A DNA stretch of 64,000 nucleotides, taken from the NCBI RefSeq assembly GCF_027925145.1, contig NZ_AP027130.1, forward strand, positions 2,046,001 through 2,110,000, in the 5' to 3' direction. The first letter of the stretch is position 1; each line of letters begins with the position of its first letter. Under the pieces are notes generated by a model. It saw only the letters and a list, made by a program, of their open reading frames with translations, was not told the DNA's origin and searched no databases. A program made the translations under genes and the position numbers. Positions 51,567 to 61,339 of this stretch are shown piece after piece. This stretch comes from Thermodesulfomicrobium sp. WS. Lineage in GTDB: Bacteria; Desulfobacterota; Desulfovibrionia; Desulfovibrionales; Desulfomicrobiaceae.

Positions 51567-52430
51567 ATGCACCGCAAGGAAGCCACTGCCAACCTCCTTT
51601 TGTGCCTCACCGCCCTTATTTGGGGATTTGCCTTCACTGCCCAACGGGTGGGCATGGACTTCATGGGGCCGCTCACCTTCAACGGGATCCGCTTCCTTTT
51701 GGGCGGCCTCACCCTCATCCCCCTAGCCTGGGGGTTGGGGGAGCGGGCATTGCCTGTCCCCTGGATGCTTCGCCGCGGTATGGTCCTCGGAGTGGTGCTC
51801 TTTCTCGGCGCCTGGCTCCAACAATTGGGCATCTGCTGGACCACCGCCGGTAACGCGGGATTCATTACTGGCCTCTACGTCCTCCTCGTGCCGGTTCTGG
51901 GCTACCCTTTTGGCCAGCGCGCCGGACTCGGCACCTGGGTGGGCGCATGCTTGGCCCTCACCGGCATGTATCTGCTTTCCGTTACCGAAGATTTCTCCAT
52001 GAGCCGCGGCGATATTCTCGTTCTCTTCTCCGCCGTGTTCTGGGCCGTGCACGTGCTGGCCATCGGTAGGTTCAGCGCAGGACTTCGCGCCGGAGAAGCG
52101 GTCATCCTTTCCATCATCCAGTTTCTCACCTGCGGTCTCATCAGCCTTACCGGGGCGCTGGCTACCGAAACCATCGCCCTCCATGGACTGCGCCAAGGGC
52201 TGATCCCCATTCTCTACGGCGGCCTCGGTTCCGTGGGGGTCGCCTACACCCTGCAGGTCATTGCCCAGCGCCACGCGAGACCAGCACCGGCGGCCATCAT
52301 CCTGAGCCTGGAGGCGGTGTTCGCCGCCCTGGGCGGCTGGGCTGTTTTGGGAGAAACCATGACCCTGCGGGCCATGCTCGGCTGCGGTCTCATGCTTCTT
52401 GGCACCATCACCGCGCAACTACGGCCATGA
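51567..52430 (+). CDS. EamA/DMT family permease
   Basis: Membrane protein of 287 residues with two EamA repeats and about ten helices: LLLCLTALIWGFAFTAQRVG at the start and PAAIILSLEAVFAALGGWAV in the second repeat, with the family's Glu. Substrate unknown. Its sequence differs clearly from the 38.7 kb paralogue. CAGGGAG precedes the ATG at 51567. It stands alone between the pnp terminator and the pilin-like gene. Confidence 0.88.
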   Translation: MHRKEATANLLLCLTALIWGFAFTAQRVGMDFMGPLTFNGIRFLLGGLTLIPLAWGLGERALPVPWMLRRGMVLGVVLFLGAWLQQLGICWTTAGNAGFITGLYVLLVPVLGYPFGQRAGLGTWVGACLALTGMYLLSVTEDFSMSRGDILVLFSAVFWAVHVLAIGRFSAGLRAGEAVILSIIQFLTCGLISLTGALATETIALHGLRQGLIPILYGGLGSVGVAYTLQVIAQRHARPAPAAIILSLEAVFAALGGWAVLGETMTLRAMLGCGLMLLGTITAQLRP

Positions 52431-52441
52431 TTTTGCTTCCC

Positions 52442-52463
52442 TCGGCAAACCGCCGTTTGCCGA
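52442..52463. terminator. Inverted repeat between permease and pilin-like gene
   Basis: TCGGCAAAC and GTTTGCCGA are perfect 9-bp arms around CGCC, 12 bases after the permease stop. No T-run follows on either strand, so it could equally be a weak terminator or an operator for the pilin operon whose first ATG is at 52521. Confidence 0.5.
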
Positions 52464-52520
52464 AAACTGCTAGCGTTACGCCCAACCTTGTGGCATGGAG
52501 ATGAAAACCAAGGAGGCCGT

Positions 52521-52871
52521 ATGCGGCAGGCAGGATTTACGCTGGTGGAACTTCTGGTGGCGGTCGCCATCGTGGGCATCCTCGCGGCCATTGCCATCCC
52601 GCAACTGGTCAAATACCGCATTCAGGGGGCGCTCGCCCGGGCGCAAAGCGACCTGCGCTCCTGCATGATGCTGGCCGCCAGTCAAGAAGTCATCGATGGC
52701 ATCCAAAACTACACCTGCTCCAACATGAGCGGAAATCTCCTGACCTGCACCGTCTCCATCTATGTCGCCAACGGCACCACCACCCTTTCAGTGCCCTGCC
52801 AGCAGAACTACGACGGCGTGACCATCAATTGCTCCATCACCGCCAATGTGGCGGTCTGTACGCCTCAATAG
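52521..52871 (+). CDS. Type IV pilin-like protein
   Basis: Precursor of 116 residues with a class III signal: MRQAG then FTLVELLVAVAIVGILAAIA, cleaved by prepilin peptidase before Phe, with the conserved Glu at +5. The globular part is small (about 80 residues), with six cysteines and four N-X-S/T sequons (NYT, NMS, NGT, NCS). It may be a minor pilin or a small major pilin. AAGGAGG precedes the ATG. It is followed after 2 bases by a sensor kinase gene and then cyclic-di-GMP genes, an unusual place for a pilin away from assembly genes. Confidence 0.9.
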   Translation: MRQAGFTLVELLVAVAIVGILAAIAIPQLVKYRIQGALARAQSDLRSCMMLAASQEVIDGIQNYTCSNMSGNLLTCTVSIYVANGTTTLSVPCQQNYDGVTINCSITANVAVCTPQ

Positions 52872-52873
52872 CC

Positions 52874-55732
52874 ATGCGGTCCATCACCCTCCTCGTCCTC
52901 CTGTGCCTGCTCGCCCCTGCTCTGTGCTGGGCGCAAAAGCTCTCCTTCTCCGCGGAAGAAAAGGCCTATCTGCTCCAGCACCCTACCCTCACCGTGGTCT
53001 TCGACCGCAACTATCCGCCCTTCGAATATCTGGAAAACGGAGAGTTGCAGGGCTTTACCCGCGGGCTCATGGAGCTTGTGGAGCAGCGCATCGGGGTGCA
53101 CCTGCGCTTCGTCGCCCCAAACACCTGGACCGAGGCCCTGGAAAGGATGCGCCAGGGCGAGGCGGACATCGTCACCAGCATTGCCTTCACCCCAGAGCGC
53201 GCGCAGTTTCTCCTCTTCACCAAGCCCTACCTTTCCCTGCCCCTCGGGATCATCGTGCGCAAGGAAAGTCCCTGGTCGGACATGGAATCCTTACGCGGCC
53301 GCACCATCGCCCTTGTCCGCAACTATGCGGGCTCGGTGAAGGTCCGCCGCAGCCTCCCCGACGACTACGCCCGCTTCATCGAAGTAGGCACCGTCGCCGA
53401 GGCGCTCATGAAAGTGGCCTTTGGAGAGGCCGACGCCGCCATCCACAACACCGCGGTGGCGACCGATGTCATCCATCGCCTGGGCATGACCACCCTGCGC
53501 ATGGCCCAATTCTTGGATCACCGCGTAGATCTCGGCCTCGCCACCCGCCGGGATGCGCCGCTTCTGGCAAGCATCCTCGACAAGACGCTGGCATCCATCT
53601 CCCCGGAAGAATGGCAGGCGCTGCGGCAGCGCTGGCTTCCTGCCGAGCTCCCCATGGACCCTGCCGTACGCCGCGCCCTCATCCTTGCAGCTACCGCGGG
53701 CACAGGGATCCTCCTGGTGCTTACCGCCACGGCCCTTTTTCTAACCCGACGGCTGCGCGCCCGCATGCGGGAACTCGAGGCTGCTCACGCCCAGGGGCAG
53801 GCCGCACTCCGGCGTCTGGAAATCGCCCTCGAGGCCACCGGGGCCGGAGTGTGGGAGCATGACCTCACCACCGGCACTGAGCAGCACTCCGCCTCCTCCT
53901 GGTACCGCATGCTCGGCTACCCGCCCCCAGAAAAGGAAAGCAACGGCTATGCCCAATGGCAACACCTCGTCCACCCTGAGGATCTGCCCCACGCAGAGGC
54001 CGCATTCTTCCGTTTTCTCCAAGATCCCAGCGTGCAACGATACACCGCCCGATTCCGCATGCGCGCAAACGATGGCTCCTGGCGCTGGATCTCAAGTTTC
54101 GCCCAAGCCCTCACGCGCGACGCCGCCGGCACACCCACCCACGTGGTGGGTGTTCACCTGGACATCCACGATCAGGAGGAAACCCGGCAGCAGCTCATGC
54201 GCAGCAAGCGGCGCCTGCAGGCCGTACTCGAGCATGTGCCTATGGCCTTTGCCCTTTTCCGCCGCACGCAAGACCAGGTCTTCCTCATCGAAGAATCCAA
54301 TCCCGCTACCACAGAAAGCATCGGCGTGGACTCTCACACCGTGCTGGGCAAAACCCTCTTCGAGGCCTTTCCACGCCTGGCATCCACCCAGCTTGCCCCA
54401 CTCCTCCACAAGGTGCTCGACCAACACGCCCCGCACATCGAGGAGGACTTCCGCTACGTCAACCGCCTGAACCAAGAGCACTTCTACACCGTCATCGCCT
54501 TTCCGGTGGACACGGATCTCGCAGGCATCTTTTTTCGCGACATCACGGCACAGCGCCTTGCCCAACAAGAACGCGAAGATGCGCTACGGCTTTTCACCAC
54601 AGTCTTCCACCTCTCCCCCGAGGCCCTCGCCCTGATAGACCGCCACAAGACCATTCTCCATGCCAATGCGACCTTTACGCAGCTCACTGCTGGTGCCACG
54701 GTCCCCCCAAAAATCCTGGACGAGGTCCGCATCCTCCCTGGAGAATTGCGCGCCGCCCTCTGCACGGCAGTCTTCGATCACGGGGAAACCGTGCGTCAGG
54801 ATGCCCAAGGCATTCGTGCGGACGCTAGCTCCATGTCGCTCTCCATCACCGCCTGCCCCCTTGTGCTCCACGACGAAACGCATATGCTGCTTGCCCTGCG
54901 CGACATGACCGAACACCACCGCATTCAGGAACTTCTGATGCAAACGGAAAAAATGCTCTCTTTGGGCGGCATTGCCGCAGGCATTGCCCATGAGATCAAT
55001 AATCCGCTGGGGATCATTCTGCAGAGCGCCCAAAACGCCGAGCTGCGGCTGCGCCCAGATTTTCCCAAGAACCGCCACGTGGCCGAAGAACTCGGCGTGG
55101 TCCTGGACGACGTGCACCGCTACATCACGGCTCGGGGTATTCCTGGCTTTCTTGCCGACATCCGCGATGCTGGCGGCCGAGCGGCAAGCATCATACGCAC
55201 CATGCTCGATTTCGGCCGTAGGAGTGAATCTCGCCGCAGTATATGCGCCGTCCATGACATGCTGGAAACCGCCATTGCGCTGGCCAGCAAGGACTATGAC
55301 CTCAAAAAACACTATGATTTCCGACATATTACCATCGAACGCGACTACGCCCCAGCGCTGCCGCCAGTATTCGTCACGCAGACGGAAATCGAACAGATCA
55401 TGCTCAATCTGCTTCGCAACGCAGCCCACGCCTTGCACGAGGCCCCGCCCGCCGAAGGCCCGCGCATCCATATCACCACCAGCTACCACGAGGGGACGAT
55501 ACGCATCCGCATTGCCGACAACGGCCCAGGTATCCCCCCGGAGATCCTGCCCCGTATCTTCGAGCCCTTTTTCACTACCAAGCCCCCAGGCCACGGTACT
55601 GGGCTTGGGCTCGCGGTGTCTTATTTTATTGCCCAAAACCACGGTGGCCGACTGTGGGCCGAATCCACGCCAGGCCAGGGGGCGGAGTTCTTCCTGGAAC
55701 TTCCTGCTGCCCTCGAGCTCACTCCAGCCTAA
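52874..55732 (+). CDS. BvgS-like sensor kinase with solute-binding and PAS domains
   Basis: Protein of 952 residues. Signal peptide ending CWAQ, a periplasmic family-3 solute-binding domain at about 35-255 ([20 protein letters not shown]), one membrane helix near 268-295, then PAS-type regions at about 310-436, 444-569 and 572-680, HisKA with His in [11 protein letters not shown] near 706, and HATPase at about 833-951 ([31 protein letters not shown]). The sensor type suggests amino acids or similar small ligands. It has no receiver of its own; the adjacent HD-GYP response regulator is the obvious partner. The ATG lacks a Shine-Dalgarno and lies 2 bases after the pilin stop, implying coupling. 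Confidence 0.92.
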   Translation: MRSITLLVLLCLLAPALCWAQKLSFSAEEKAYLLQHPTLTVVFDRNYPPFEYLENGELQGFTRGLMELVEQRIGVHLRFVAPNTWTEALERMRQGEADIVTSIAFTPERAQFLLFTKPYLSLPLGIIVRKESPWSDMESLRGRTIALVRNYAGSVKVRRSLPDDYARFIEVGTVAEALMKVAFGEADAAIHNTAVATDVIHRLGMTTLRMAQFLDHRVDLGLATRRDAPLLASILDKTLASISPEEWQALRQRWLPAELPMDPAVRRALILAATAGTGILLVLTATALFLTRRLRARMRELEAAHAQGQAALRRLEIALEATGAGVWEHDLTTGTEQHSASSWYRMLGYPPPEKESNGYAQWQHLVHPEDLPHAEAAFFRFLQDPSVQRYTARFRMRANDGSWRWISSFAQALTRDAAGTPTHVVGVHLDIHDQEETRQQLMRSKRRLQAVLEHVPMAFALFRRTQDQVFLIEESNPATTESIGVDSHTVLGKTLFEAFPRLASTQLAPLLHKVLDQHAPHIEEDFRYVNRLNQEHFYTVIAFPVDTDLAGIFFRDITAQRLAQQEREDALRLFTTVFHLSPEALALIDRHKTILHANATFTQLTAGATVPPKILDEVRILPGELRAALCTAVFDHGETVRQDAQGIRADASSMSLSITACPLVLHDETHMLLALRDMTEHHRIQELLMQTEKMLSLGGIAAGIAHEINNPLGIILQSAQNAELRLRPDFPKNRHVAEELGVVLDDVHRYITARGIPGFLADIRDAGGRAASIIRTMLDFGRRSESRRSICAVHDMLETAIALASKDYDLKKHYDFRHITIERDYAPALPPVFVTQTEIEQIMLNLLRNAAHALHEAPPAEGPRIHITTSYHEGTIRIRIADNGPGIPPEILPRIFEPFFTTKPPGHGTGLGLAVSYFIAQNHGGRLWAESTPGQGAEFFLELPAALELTPA

Positions 55733-55741
55733 GGAGGTCTC

Positions 55742-56824
55742 ATGCGCGTTCTCGTCGTGGACGACGAACCCGCCCTACGCCGCTCCGTGCGCGCCTACTT
55801 GGAAGATTTGGACCACCAGGTGCTGGAAGCGGAAAACGGCCAAATGGCCTTGGAGATCCTTGCCACCACACCCGTGGACGTGGCCTTAGTGGACCTCAAC
55901 ATGCCGGTGCTGGATGGCTATGCGGTCATCGAGGCCACGCGTCGCAGTCACCCTGAGATGCCGACGGTGGTCATCTCCGGCGTCGGAGTTGTGGAAGAGG
56001 CACTGCGTGCAGTGCGTCTGGGCGCGTGGGACTACATCACCAAACCCATCCGCAACTTCGACCTTCTGCTCTACACCTTGAACAAGGTCATGGAGCGGGC
56101 CGCACTCCTGCGGGAAAACCGTCGCCACCAAGAACATCTGGAAGAGCTCGTGACCCAGCGCACCCGTGAACTCGAGCGTACCCGCCGCCAGATCATGCAG
56201 CGCCTGAGCCGTGCTGCGGAATACAAAGACAACGAAACCGGCAACCACGTCATGCGCGTGGGCGAAATCAGCGCGGTCCTCGGTCGGGCCATGGGGCTTT
56301 CCGAGGAACGCTGCCTGATGCTGCGCGACTGCGCCCCGCTGCACGATATCGGCAAGATCGGCATCCCGGACGCCGTCCTCCTCAAGCCCGGCAAACTCGA
56401 CCCCGAAGAATGGGCCATCATGCAGCGCCACTGCTTCTACGGCTGTGAGATCCTCTCCAGCCTGAAAAGCCGCGACGAGGCTCGGAAGCATTGCCTGCAC
56501 TTCGACGAGACCGACCCCGATGACAACGAACTCTTGCACCTGGCCCGCATCCTCGCCCTGCTGCACCACGAACGCTGGGATGGCTCTGGCTACCCCTTGG
56601 GGCTCAAAGGCGAGCACATCCCCATAGAGGCGCGCATCGTGGCCTTGGTGGACGTCTACGACGCTCTTTCCAGCGAACGGCCCTACAAGCCTGCCTTTCC
56701 CGAGGAGCGTTGCCTGGCCATCATTGCCGAAGGTCGATGCACCCACTTCGACCCGGCCATCGTCGACGCCTTTTTCCAGCACATCGAGGAAATCCGCGCC
56801 ATCCACGCTCACTGGCAAGACTGA
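55742..56824 (+). CDS. Response regulator with HD-GYP phosphodiesterase domain
   Basis: Protein of 360 residues. Receiver at 1-120: VLVVDDEPALRRS, phospho-acceptor in VALVDLNMPVLDG near 53, Lys of ITKPIR. A helical linker precedes the HD-GYP domain at about 155-355: CAPLHDIGKIGIPDAVLLKP and LHHERWDGSGYPLGL, both complete, so cyclic-di-GMP hydrolysis is expected. TAAGGAGG precedes the ATG, 9 bases after the kinase stop. The stop overlaps the FIST gene start. Confidence 0.95.
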   Translation: MRVLVVDDEPALRRSVRAYLEDLDHQVLEAENGQMALEILATTPVDVALVDLNMPVLDGYAVIEATRRSHPEMPTVVISGVGVVEEALRAVRLGAWDYITKPIRNFDLLLYTLNKVMERAALLRENRRHQEHLEELVTQRTRELERTRRQIMQRLSRAAEYKDNETGNHVMRVGEISAVLGRAMGLSEERCLMLRDCAPLHDIGKIGIPDAVLLKPGKLDPEEWAIMQRHCFYGCEILSSLKSRDEARKHCLHFDETDPDDNELLHLARILALLHHERWDGSGYPLGLKGEHIPIEARIVALVDVYDALSSERPYKPAFPEERCLAIIAEGRCTHFDPAIVDAFFQHIEEIRAIHAHWQD

Positions 56825-57903
56825 TGTTCCGCACCTGCCACACGCACTCCGCAGACTGGTACGACCTGCCGCAAAAGCCTCCTTCCGCCATCCTCCTCTG
56901 GTGGGCAGAAGTCCCGGACGCCATGGTCCAGGACGCCGCCGCTGCCCTTCGGCGACGCTACCCAACTGTCCCGATTCTTGGCTGCTCCACCGCAGGCATG
57001 ATTGAAGGAAGCCGCCTTCACAGCCACGGGATCCTCGCCGTGTTCTGGTTTCTCCCGGAAAAGACACGCGCCGTCCATGTTCGAGCCCGGGGGTTAGCCT
57101 CGGAATGGACCCTTGCCCGCAAGCTGGCCGATGCCCTAGGCCCAGCTCCGACAGGCCCGATCATCATCATGGCCGAAGGACTCCACCTCGACGGGGAACG
57201 CCTCACCCGCGCCCTCTGCGAGACGCTCCCCCACGCCACCATCGTCGGCGGCATGGCTGCGGACGGAGAACGCTTTCAGCGCACCGTCCTGCTCCAGGAT
57301 ACGGAAATCCTCACCGACGGCCTGGTGGCCATGGCCTTGCCGCCCCAAATAGCGGCAGTCTTCGCCACCGGATGCGGCTGGCAGCCCATGGGGCCGCCCC
57401 GCACGGTCACCAAGGCCGAAGGGAGGCTCGTTCTCCAATTGGACGACGAACCAGCGCTCTCCCTCTACGCCCGCTATCTCGGCCCCCATGCGGCAGACCT
57501 GCCTGCCAGCGGACACCATTTTCCCCTCCTGGTGTCCGCCCCAGGAGGGGCGCCCGCGCTGCGCAGTCTCATCGCCGTAGACGCCGAGCGCCACGGACTC
57601 TTCTTTACCACCGCCATCCCCGAAGGCAGTACCGTGCGGCTCATGCACGCCTCCATGCGGGACGTCCTGGACGCAGCGCGCACTGCGGCCAGGCAAATCC
57701 CGCAAGGCTGCACCGCGGCCCTCATGGTGAGCTGTGTGGCGCGCCGCCATGTCCTTGGTCCCCTGGCCGAGGATGAACCCGCCGAGGTGGCCGCCACGCT
57801 GGGTGTCCCCATGGCCGGCTGGTATTCCTACGGAGAGATCGCCGCCGCGCCCTGCTCCTTCCGCAATCAAACCATCTGCCTCACGGCCCTCCGCCCACGC
57901 TAA
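56824..57903 (+). CDS. FIST domain sensory protein
   Basis: Protein of 359 residues with FIST_N and FIST_C parts: VPILGCSTAGMIEGSRLHSHG near 50-70, ATIVGGMAADGERFQRTVLL near 140, and in the C-terminal half a motif GVPMAGWYSYGEIAAAPCS typical of FIST_C. FIST domains are thought to bind small ligands, perhaps amino acids, and are often encoded beside signalling proteins. No membrane segment. It overlaps both neighbours by 1 base, between the HD-GYP regulator and the GGDEF/EAL protein, so it may feed a signal into cyclic-di-GMP turnover. Confidence 0.87.
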   Translation: MFRTCHTHSADWYDLPQKPPSAILLWWAEVPDAMVQDAAAALRRRYPTVPILGCSTAGMIEGSRLHSHGILAVFWFLPEKTRAVHVRARGLASEWTLARKLADALGPAPTGPIIIMAEGLHLDGERLTRALCETLPHATIVGGMAADGERFQRTVLLQDTEILTDGLVAMALPPQIAAVFATGCGWQPMGPPRTVTKAEGRLVLQLDDEPALSLYARYLGPHAADLPASGHHFPLLVSAPGGAPALRSLIAVDAERHGLFFTTAIPEGSTVRLMHASMRDVLDAARTAARQIPQGCTAALMVSCVARRHVLGPLAEDEPAEVAATLGVPMAGWYSYGEIAAAPCSFRNQTICLTALRPR

Positions 57904-60599
57904 TGCACCGCCTCCTCGCCCGCCAACTCCGTGACCTCGGCCTCTCGGCAGAGTCCCTCGACCCCAAGCTTGCCCCCCTCGCCGAAGCCGTCAGCAATGC
58001 CTACTTCCACCTGGAAGAAGAGATCGCCCTCCAAACCCAGTCCCTGCGCCTGGCCACCCAAGAGCTCGCCGAGCAAAGTCAGCGCCTCAGCGAGACCCAA
58101 GAACGGCTCTCCCGCATCATCGAATTTTTGCCCGACCCCACCATGGTCATCGACCACGAAGGCCGGGTGCAGGCATGGAACCGGGCCATGGAGGCGCTCA
58201 CGCACGTGCCCGCGGTGGAGATTCTGGGCAAGGGGGGGCGATGCTACGCGATCCCCTTCTACGGCTATACACGCCCTATCCTCGTGGACCTGCTGCTCGA
58301 TCCCTCCCTTCCCGATCGCCATCAGTACCCGGAACTGCACGAAGAAGAGGACCTGCTCACCGCAGAGGTGTTCGCCCCGGCCCTGCGCCAAGGCGCCGGG
58401 GCCTTTGTGTGGGCCCGAGCCATCCTCCTGCGGGACTCTTCGGGGAAGGTGGCCGGGGCCATCGAATCGGTCCGCGATATCACGAGCCATAAACGGGACA
58501 TCGTGCGCGCCCGCATCCTCTACGAGCTCTCTCGACATACCACGGACCTCGGCAGCCTGGACGCCTTGCCGCAAGCTGTGGCGGGTGTGCTTTCCCGGCA
58601 GCTGCCGCTCACGGACGTGGCCTTGCGTCTGCGCCCCGAAAACGAAGGCGAGCGCTTCTTCTGCCAGGGCGCCCACAGCGGATTCGCCCAGCGGGCCAGA
58701 GCTGCCATGGATCAGGCGGAATCCCTCGGCCGCAGCACCGAAGCGGCGCTCCTGGCCGACGGCTGGGTCATGGCCGCGCCCCTGCCCGCGACGGCACAAT
58801 TCTCCGGCGCAGTGGCCCTGTGCCTGTCCCAGGCAGGCCGGCTGCTGGCTGCCGGCGGACTGCTGGACCAAGTCGCCGACCAATTGACCCTAGCGGCAAC
58901 GCATCTCCAACTCCAGGAACAACTGGCGGCGACGCAAGACAAGTTTCAGCAGCTCTTCGACAATGCGCCGCTCGGCATCCTCATGCTGGACCCCCAAGGC
59001 CAGCCGCAAGCCGCCAACGCCGCGTTTCTCCATCTCTTCGGCCTCAAGGCCGCAGAGGTCGCGGGCGCCTTTGCCGTGCTCGTGGACGAGGCAAACCAGG
59101 CGCAACACGCCGCCCTCGTGCAGCGGGCCCTGGCAGGGGCCAACGTGCATGTGGAGACCAGCCGCCGCCACCGCATGGGACACAGCATCGACGTGGCCAT
59201 CTTGGGCTACCCCTATCTGGTGGCCGGCCGAGTGGCCGGGGCCTTTTTCCTCTACCAGGACATCTCCCAGCGCAAACGCTACGAGGAAGAACTGGCCTAC
59301 CAGGCCCTCCATGACCAGCTCACCGGGCTGCCCAACCGCACCTTGTTTCTGGACCGGCTCTCCCAGGCCCTTGCCCGCAGGCAGCGGCGTTTCGCGGCCA
59401 TGATGCTCGATCTCGACGACTTCAAACGGGTCAACGACACCCTAGGCCACGCCGCGGGAGACACCTTACTCGAACACATCGCCCGGGTCCTCTCCCAAGC
59501 GGTGCGCGCAGGCGATACCGTGGCGCGCCTGGGCGGCGACGAGTTTGCCATTCTCCTTGCGGACATCTCGTCTCCCCGGGACGCCGTGCCGGTCATCCGG
59601 CGCATCCTCCGCTCCATGAACCAGCCGGTGGATTTGGAGGGACACGCCTACCAGCCTGCCACCTCCATCGGGGTCGTCCTCAATACCGACGGCTACACAT
59701 CGGCCGACGAAGTGCTGCGCGATGCGGACATCGCCATGTACCATGCGAAAAATGCGGGGAAAAACCGATTCAAAGTCTTTACCCGGCGCATGTATGCCCA
59801 GGTGATGCAGGATATGCAGATGGAAAACCACCTGCGCGCGGCCATTGAAAACGGTGGGCTCTCCATCCACTTCCAGCCCATTGTCCAGGTGGCTGACGGA
59901 GGGGTGGTCGGCCTCGAAGGGCTGGTGCGCTGGCAGCATCCCCAATTGGGGCCGGTCCCACCTGCCACCTTCGTCCCCCTGGCGGAAAAGGCCAACCTCA
60001 TCACCCAGCTGACCCAATGGATGCTCAGGACTGCCTGCCGCATCTTTGCCTCCTGGCGCAAGCAGCATCCGCAACTGGCGACCCTCTTCCTCTCCCTCAA
60101 CCTCTCGGCCCAGGATCTCGCCCACCCCAATCTTGTGACCACGGTGCTCACCAGCCTGCGCGAGGCCCACATGCCGCCGTCCTGCCTCAAGCTCGAAATC
60201 ACCGAGACGGCCATCATGCGACACATCGAGCAGGCAAGCCACAAACTCCACCGCCTGCGCCAGGAAGGTGTCGGCGTGTGCATGGACGACTTCGGCACGG
60301 GATATTCTTCCTTGTCCTACCTGCGCCGCCTGCCGGTGGACACCCTGAAGATCGACCGCTCCTTCGTGAACTCCATGCTGGAAAATCCCTCCAATCGGGA
60401 AATCGTGCGGGTCATCTTGGGGCTGGCCCAGGTGCTGCGCCTCACCACCGTGGCCGAAGGCGTGGAAACGCGAGCGCAACTGGACGCCCTCCACCAATTG
60501 GGCTGCCCTCTGGCGCAAGGCTACTGCCTCGGCCGCCCCATGGACGCCGAAGCCGCGCTCACCTTCCTTCTGGAGCACGCCGCCCAAGATCCGTCATGA
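57903..60599 (+). CDS. Diguanylate cyclase/phosphodiesterase with PAS and GAF-like sensors
   Basis: Cytosolic protein of 898 residues. Coiled coil near 35-70, PAS at about 70-190, a GAF-like region at about 200-330, a second PAS at about 345-460, GGDEF at about 465-630 and EAL at about 645-890. The GGDEF motif is intact (RLGGDEFAILL) with an inhibitory RxxD site (RAGD) five residues before it. The EAL motif reads EGL (VGLEGLVRWQHP), but KLEITETAIM, DDFGTGYSSLSYL, KIDRSFV and EGVET are present, so the phosphodiesterase may still work. It starts on the last base of the FIST stop and overlaps the UPF0280 gene by 4 bases. Confidence 0.95.
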   Translation: MHRLLARQLRDLGLSAESLDPKLAPLAEAVSNAYFHLEEEIALQTQSLRLATQELAEQSQRLSETQERLSRIIEFLPDPTMVIDHEGRVQAWNRAMEALTHVPAVEILGKGGRCYAIPFYGYTRPILVDLLLDPSLPDRHQYPELHEEEDLLTAEVFAPALRQGAGAFVWARAILLRDSSGKVAGAIESVRDITSHKRDIVRARILYELSRHTTDLGSLDALPQAVAGVLSRQLPLTDVALRLRPENEGERFFCQGAHSGFAQRARAAMDQAESLGRSTEAALLADGWVMAAPLPATAQFSGAVALCLSQAGRLLAAGGLLDQVADQLTLAATHLQLQEQLAATQDKFQQLFDNAPLGILMLDPQGQPQAANAAFLHLFGLKAAEVAGAFAVLVDEANQAQHAALVQRALAGANVHVETSRRHRMGHSIDVAILGYPYLVAGRVAGAFFLYQDISQRKRYEEELAYQALHDQLTGLPNRTLFLDRLSQALARRQRRFAAMMLDLDDFKRVNDTLGHAAGDTLLEHIARVLSQAVRAGDTVARLGGDEFAILLADISSPRDAVPVIRRILRSMNQPVDLEGHAYQPATSIGVVLNTDGYTSADEVLRDADIAMYHAKNAGKNRFKVFTRRMYAQVMQDMQMENHLRAAIENGGLSIHFQPIVQVADGGVVGLEGLVRWQHPQLGPVPPATFVPLAEKANLITQLTQWMLRTACRIFASWRKQHPQLATLFLSLNLSAQDLAHPNLVTTVLTSLREAHMPPSCLKLEITETAIMRHIEQASHKLHRLRQEGVGVCMDDFGTGYSSLSYLRRLPVDTLKIDRSFVNSMLENPSNREIVRVILGLAQVLRLTTVAEGVETRAQLDALHQLGCPLAQGYCLGRPMDAEAALTFLLEHAAQDPS

Positions 60600-61339
60600 A
60601 ATCCAATTCCTGGATCCGGAACTACCGCACCCATCCCCACGATCTCACCACCTTCCAAGTGGTCATCGAGGAATCGGACCTGTGGATCGCCGCCCACCAG
60701 GACCTCTCCAGCATGGCGGCCGCAGAAATCCGGCGCCTGCGCGGCCAGATCCAGGCCTGGGCGGAGCTCCACCCGGAGTTCTATCCGGCCCTCACCCCAC
60801 TGCCCTGTCCCCAGCGCGCCCCGAGCATCGTCAGGCGCATGTACCGTGCTGCCGAAGCCGTGGGCGTGGGGCCCATGGCCGCCGTGGCCGGGGCCATTGC
60901 CCAGGCCGTGGCCGAGGCCCTGCACCAAGAAAGCCCCGAAGTGCTCGTGGAAAACGGCGGCGACAACTACCTCATCTCCCGCGCCGAACGGGTGGTGGGC
61001 ATCCTCGACGATCCGGCCGCAGGCATCCACCTCGGCCTGCGCCTTACCCCAAAGGATTTCCCCTGCGCCCTGTGTGCCTCATCGGCGCGCATCGGCCATT
61101 CCCTGAGCTTTGGAGATGCGGACCTGGTGGTGGTGCGCGCCGCCGACGCCGCCCTGGCCGACGCCGCAGCCACGGCCCTGGCCAATCGGGTGCACAGCCC
61201 CCGCCACGTGCATCGAACCCTCGCCCTGGCGCAAGCGTGGGAAGCAATCGGCATTGAGGGGGTGCTTGTGCGCTGCGGTGACGTGTTCGGCGCGTGGGGA
61301 AATCTGGAGCTGGTCGCCTTGGACACCCCGCAGGGCTAA
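60596..61339 (+). CDS. UPF0280 family protein (ApbE-like fold)
   Basis: Protein of 247 residues of the UPF0280 family, related to the FAD-transferase ApbE: SIVRRMYRAAEAVGVGPMAA near 80-98, AGAIAQAVAEAL, LVENGGDNYLIS and SSARIGHSLSFGDADLVVV near 163-180. No biochemical role is established. The ATG overlaps the GGDEF/EAL stop (ATGA). Its end overlaps the convergent membrane-protein gene by 4 bases (61336-61339). Confidence 0.85.
   Translation: MKSNSWIRNYRTHPHDLTTFQVVIEESDLWIAAHQDLSSMAAAEIRRLRGQIQAWAELHPEFYPALTPLPCPQRAPSIVRRMYRAAEAVGVGPMAAVAGAIAQAVAEALHQESPEVLVENGGDNYLISRAERVVGILDDPAAGIHLGLRLTPKDFPCALCASSARIGHSLSFGDADLVVVRAADAALADAAATALANRVHSPRHVHRTLALAQAWEAIGIEGVLVRCGDVFGAWGNLELVALDTPQG

Noticed and set aside
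59466-60587. Minus-strand open frame opposite the GGDEF/EAL gene
   Set aside because: Antisense to catalytic motifs of a clear diguanylate cyclase/phosphodiesterase; shadow frame.
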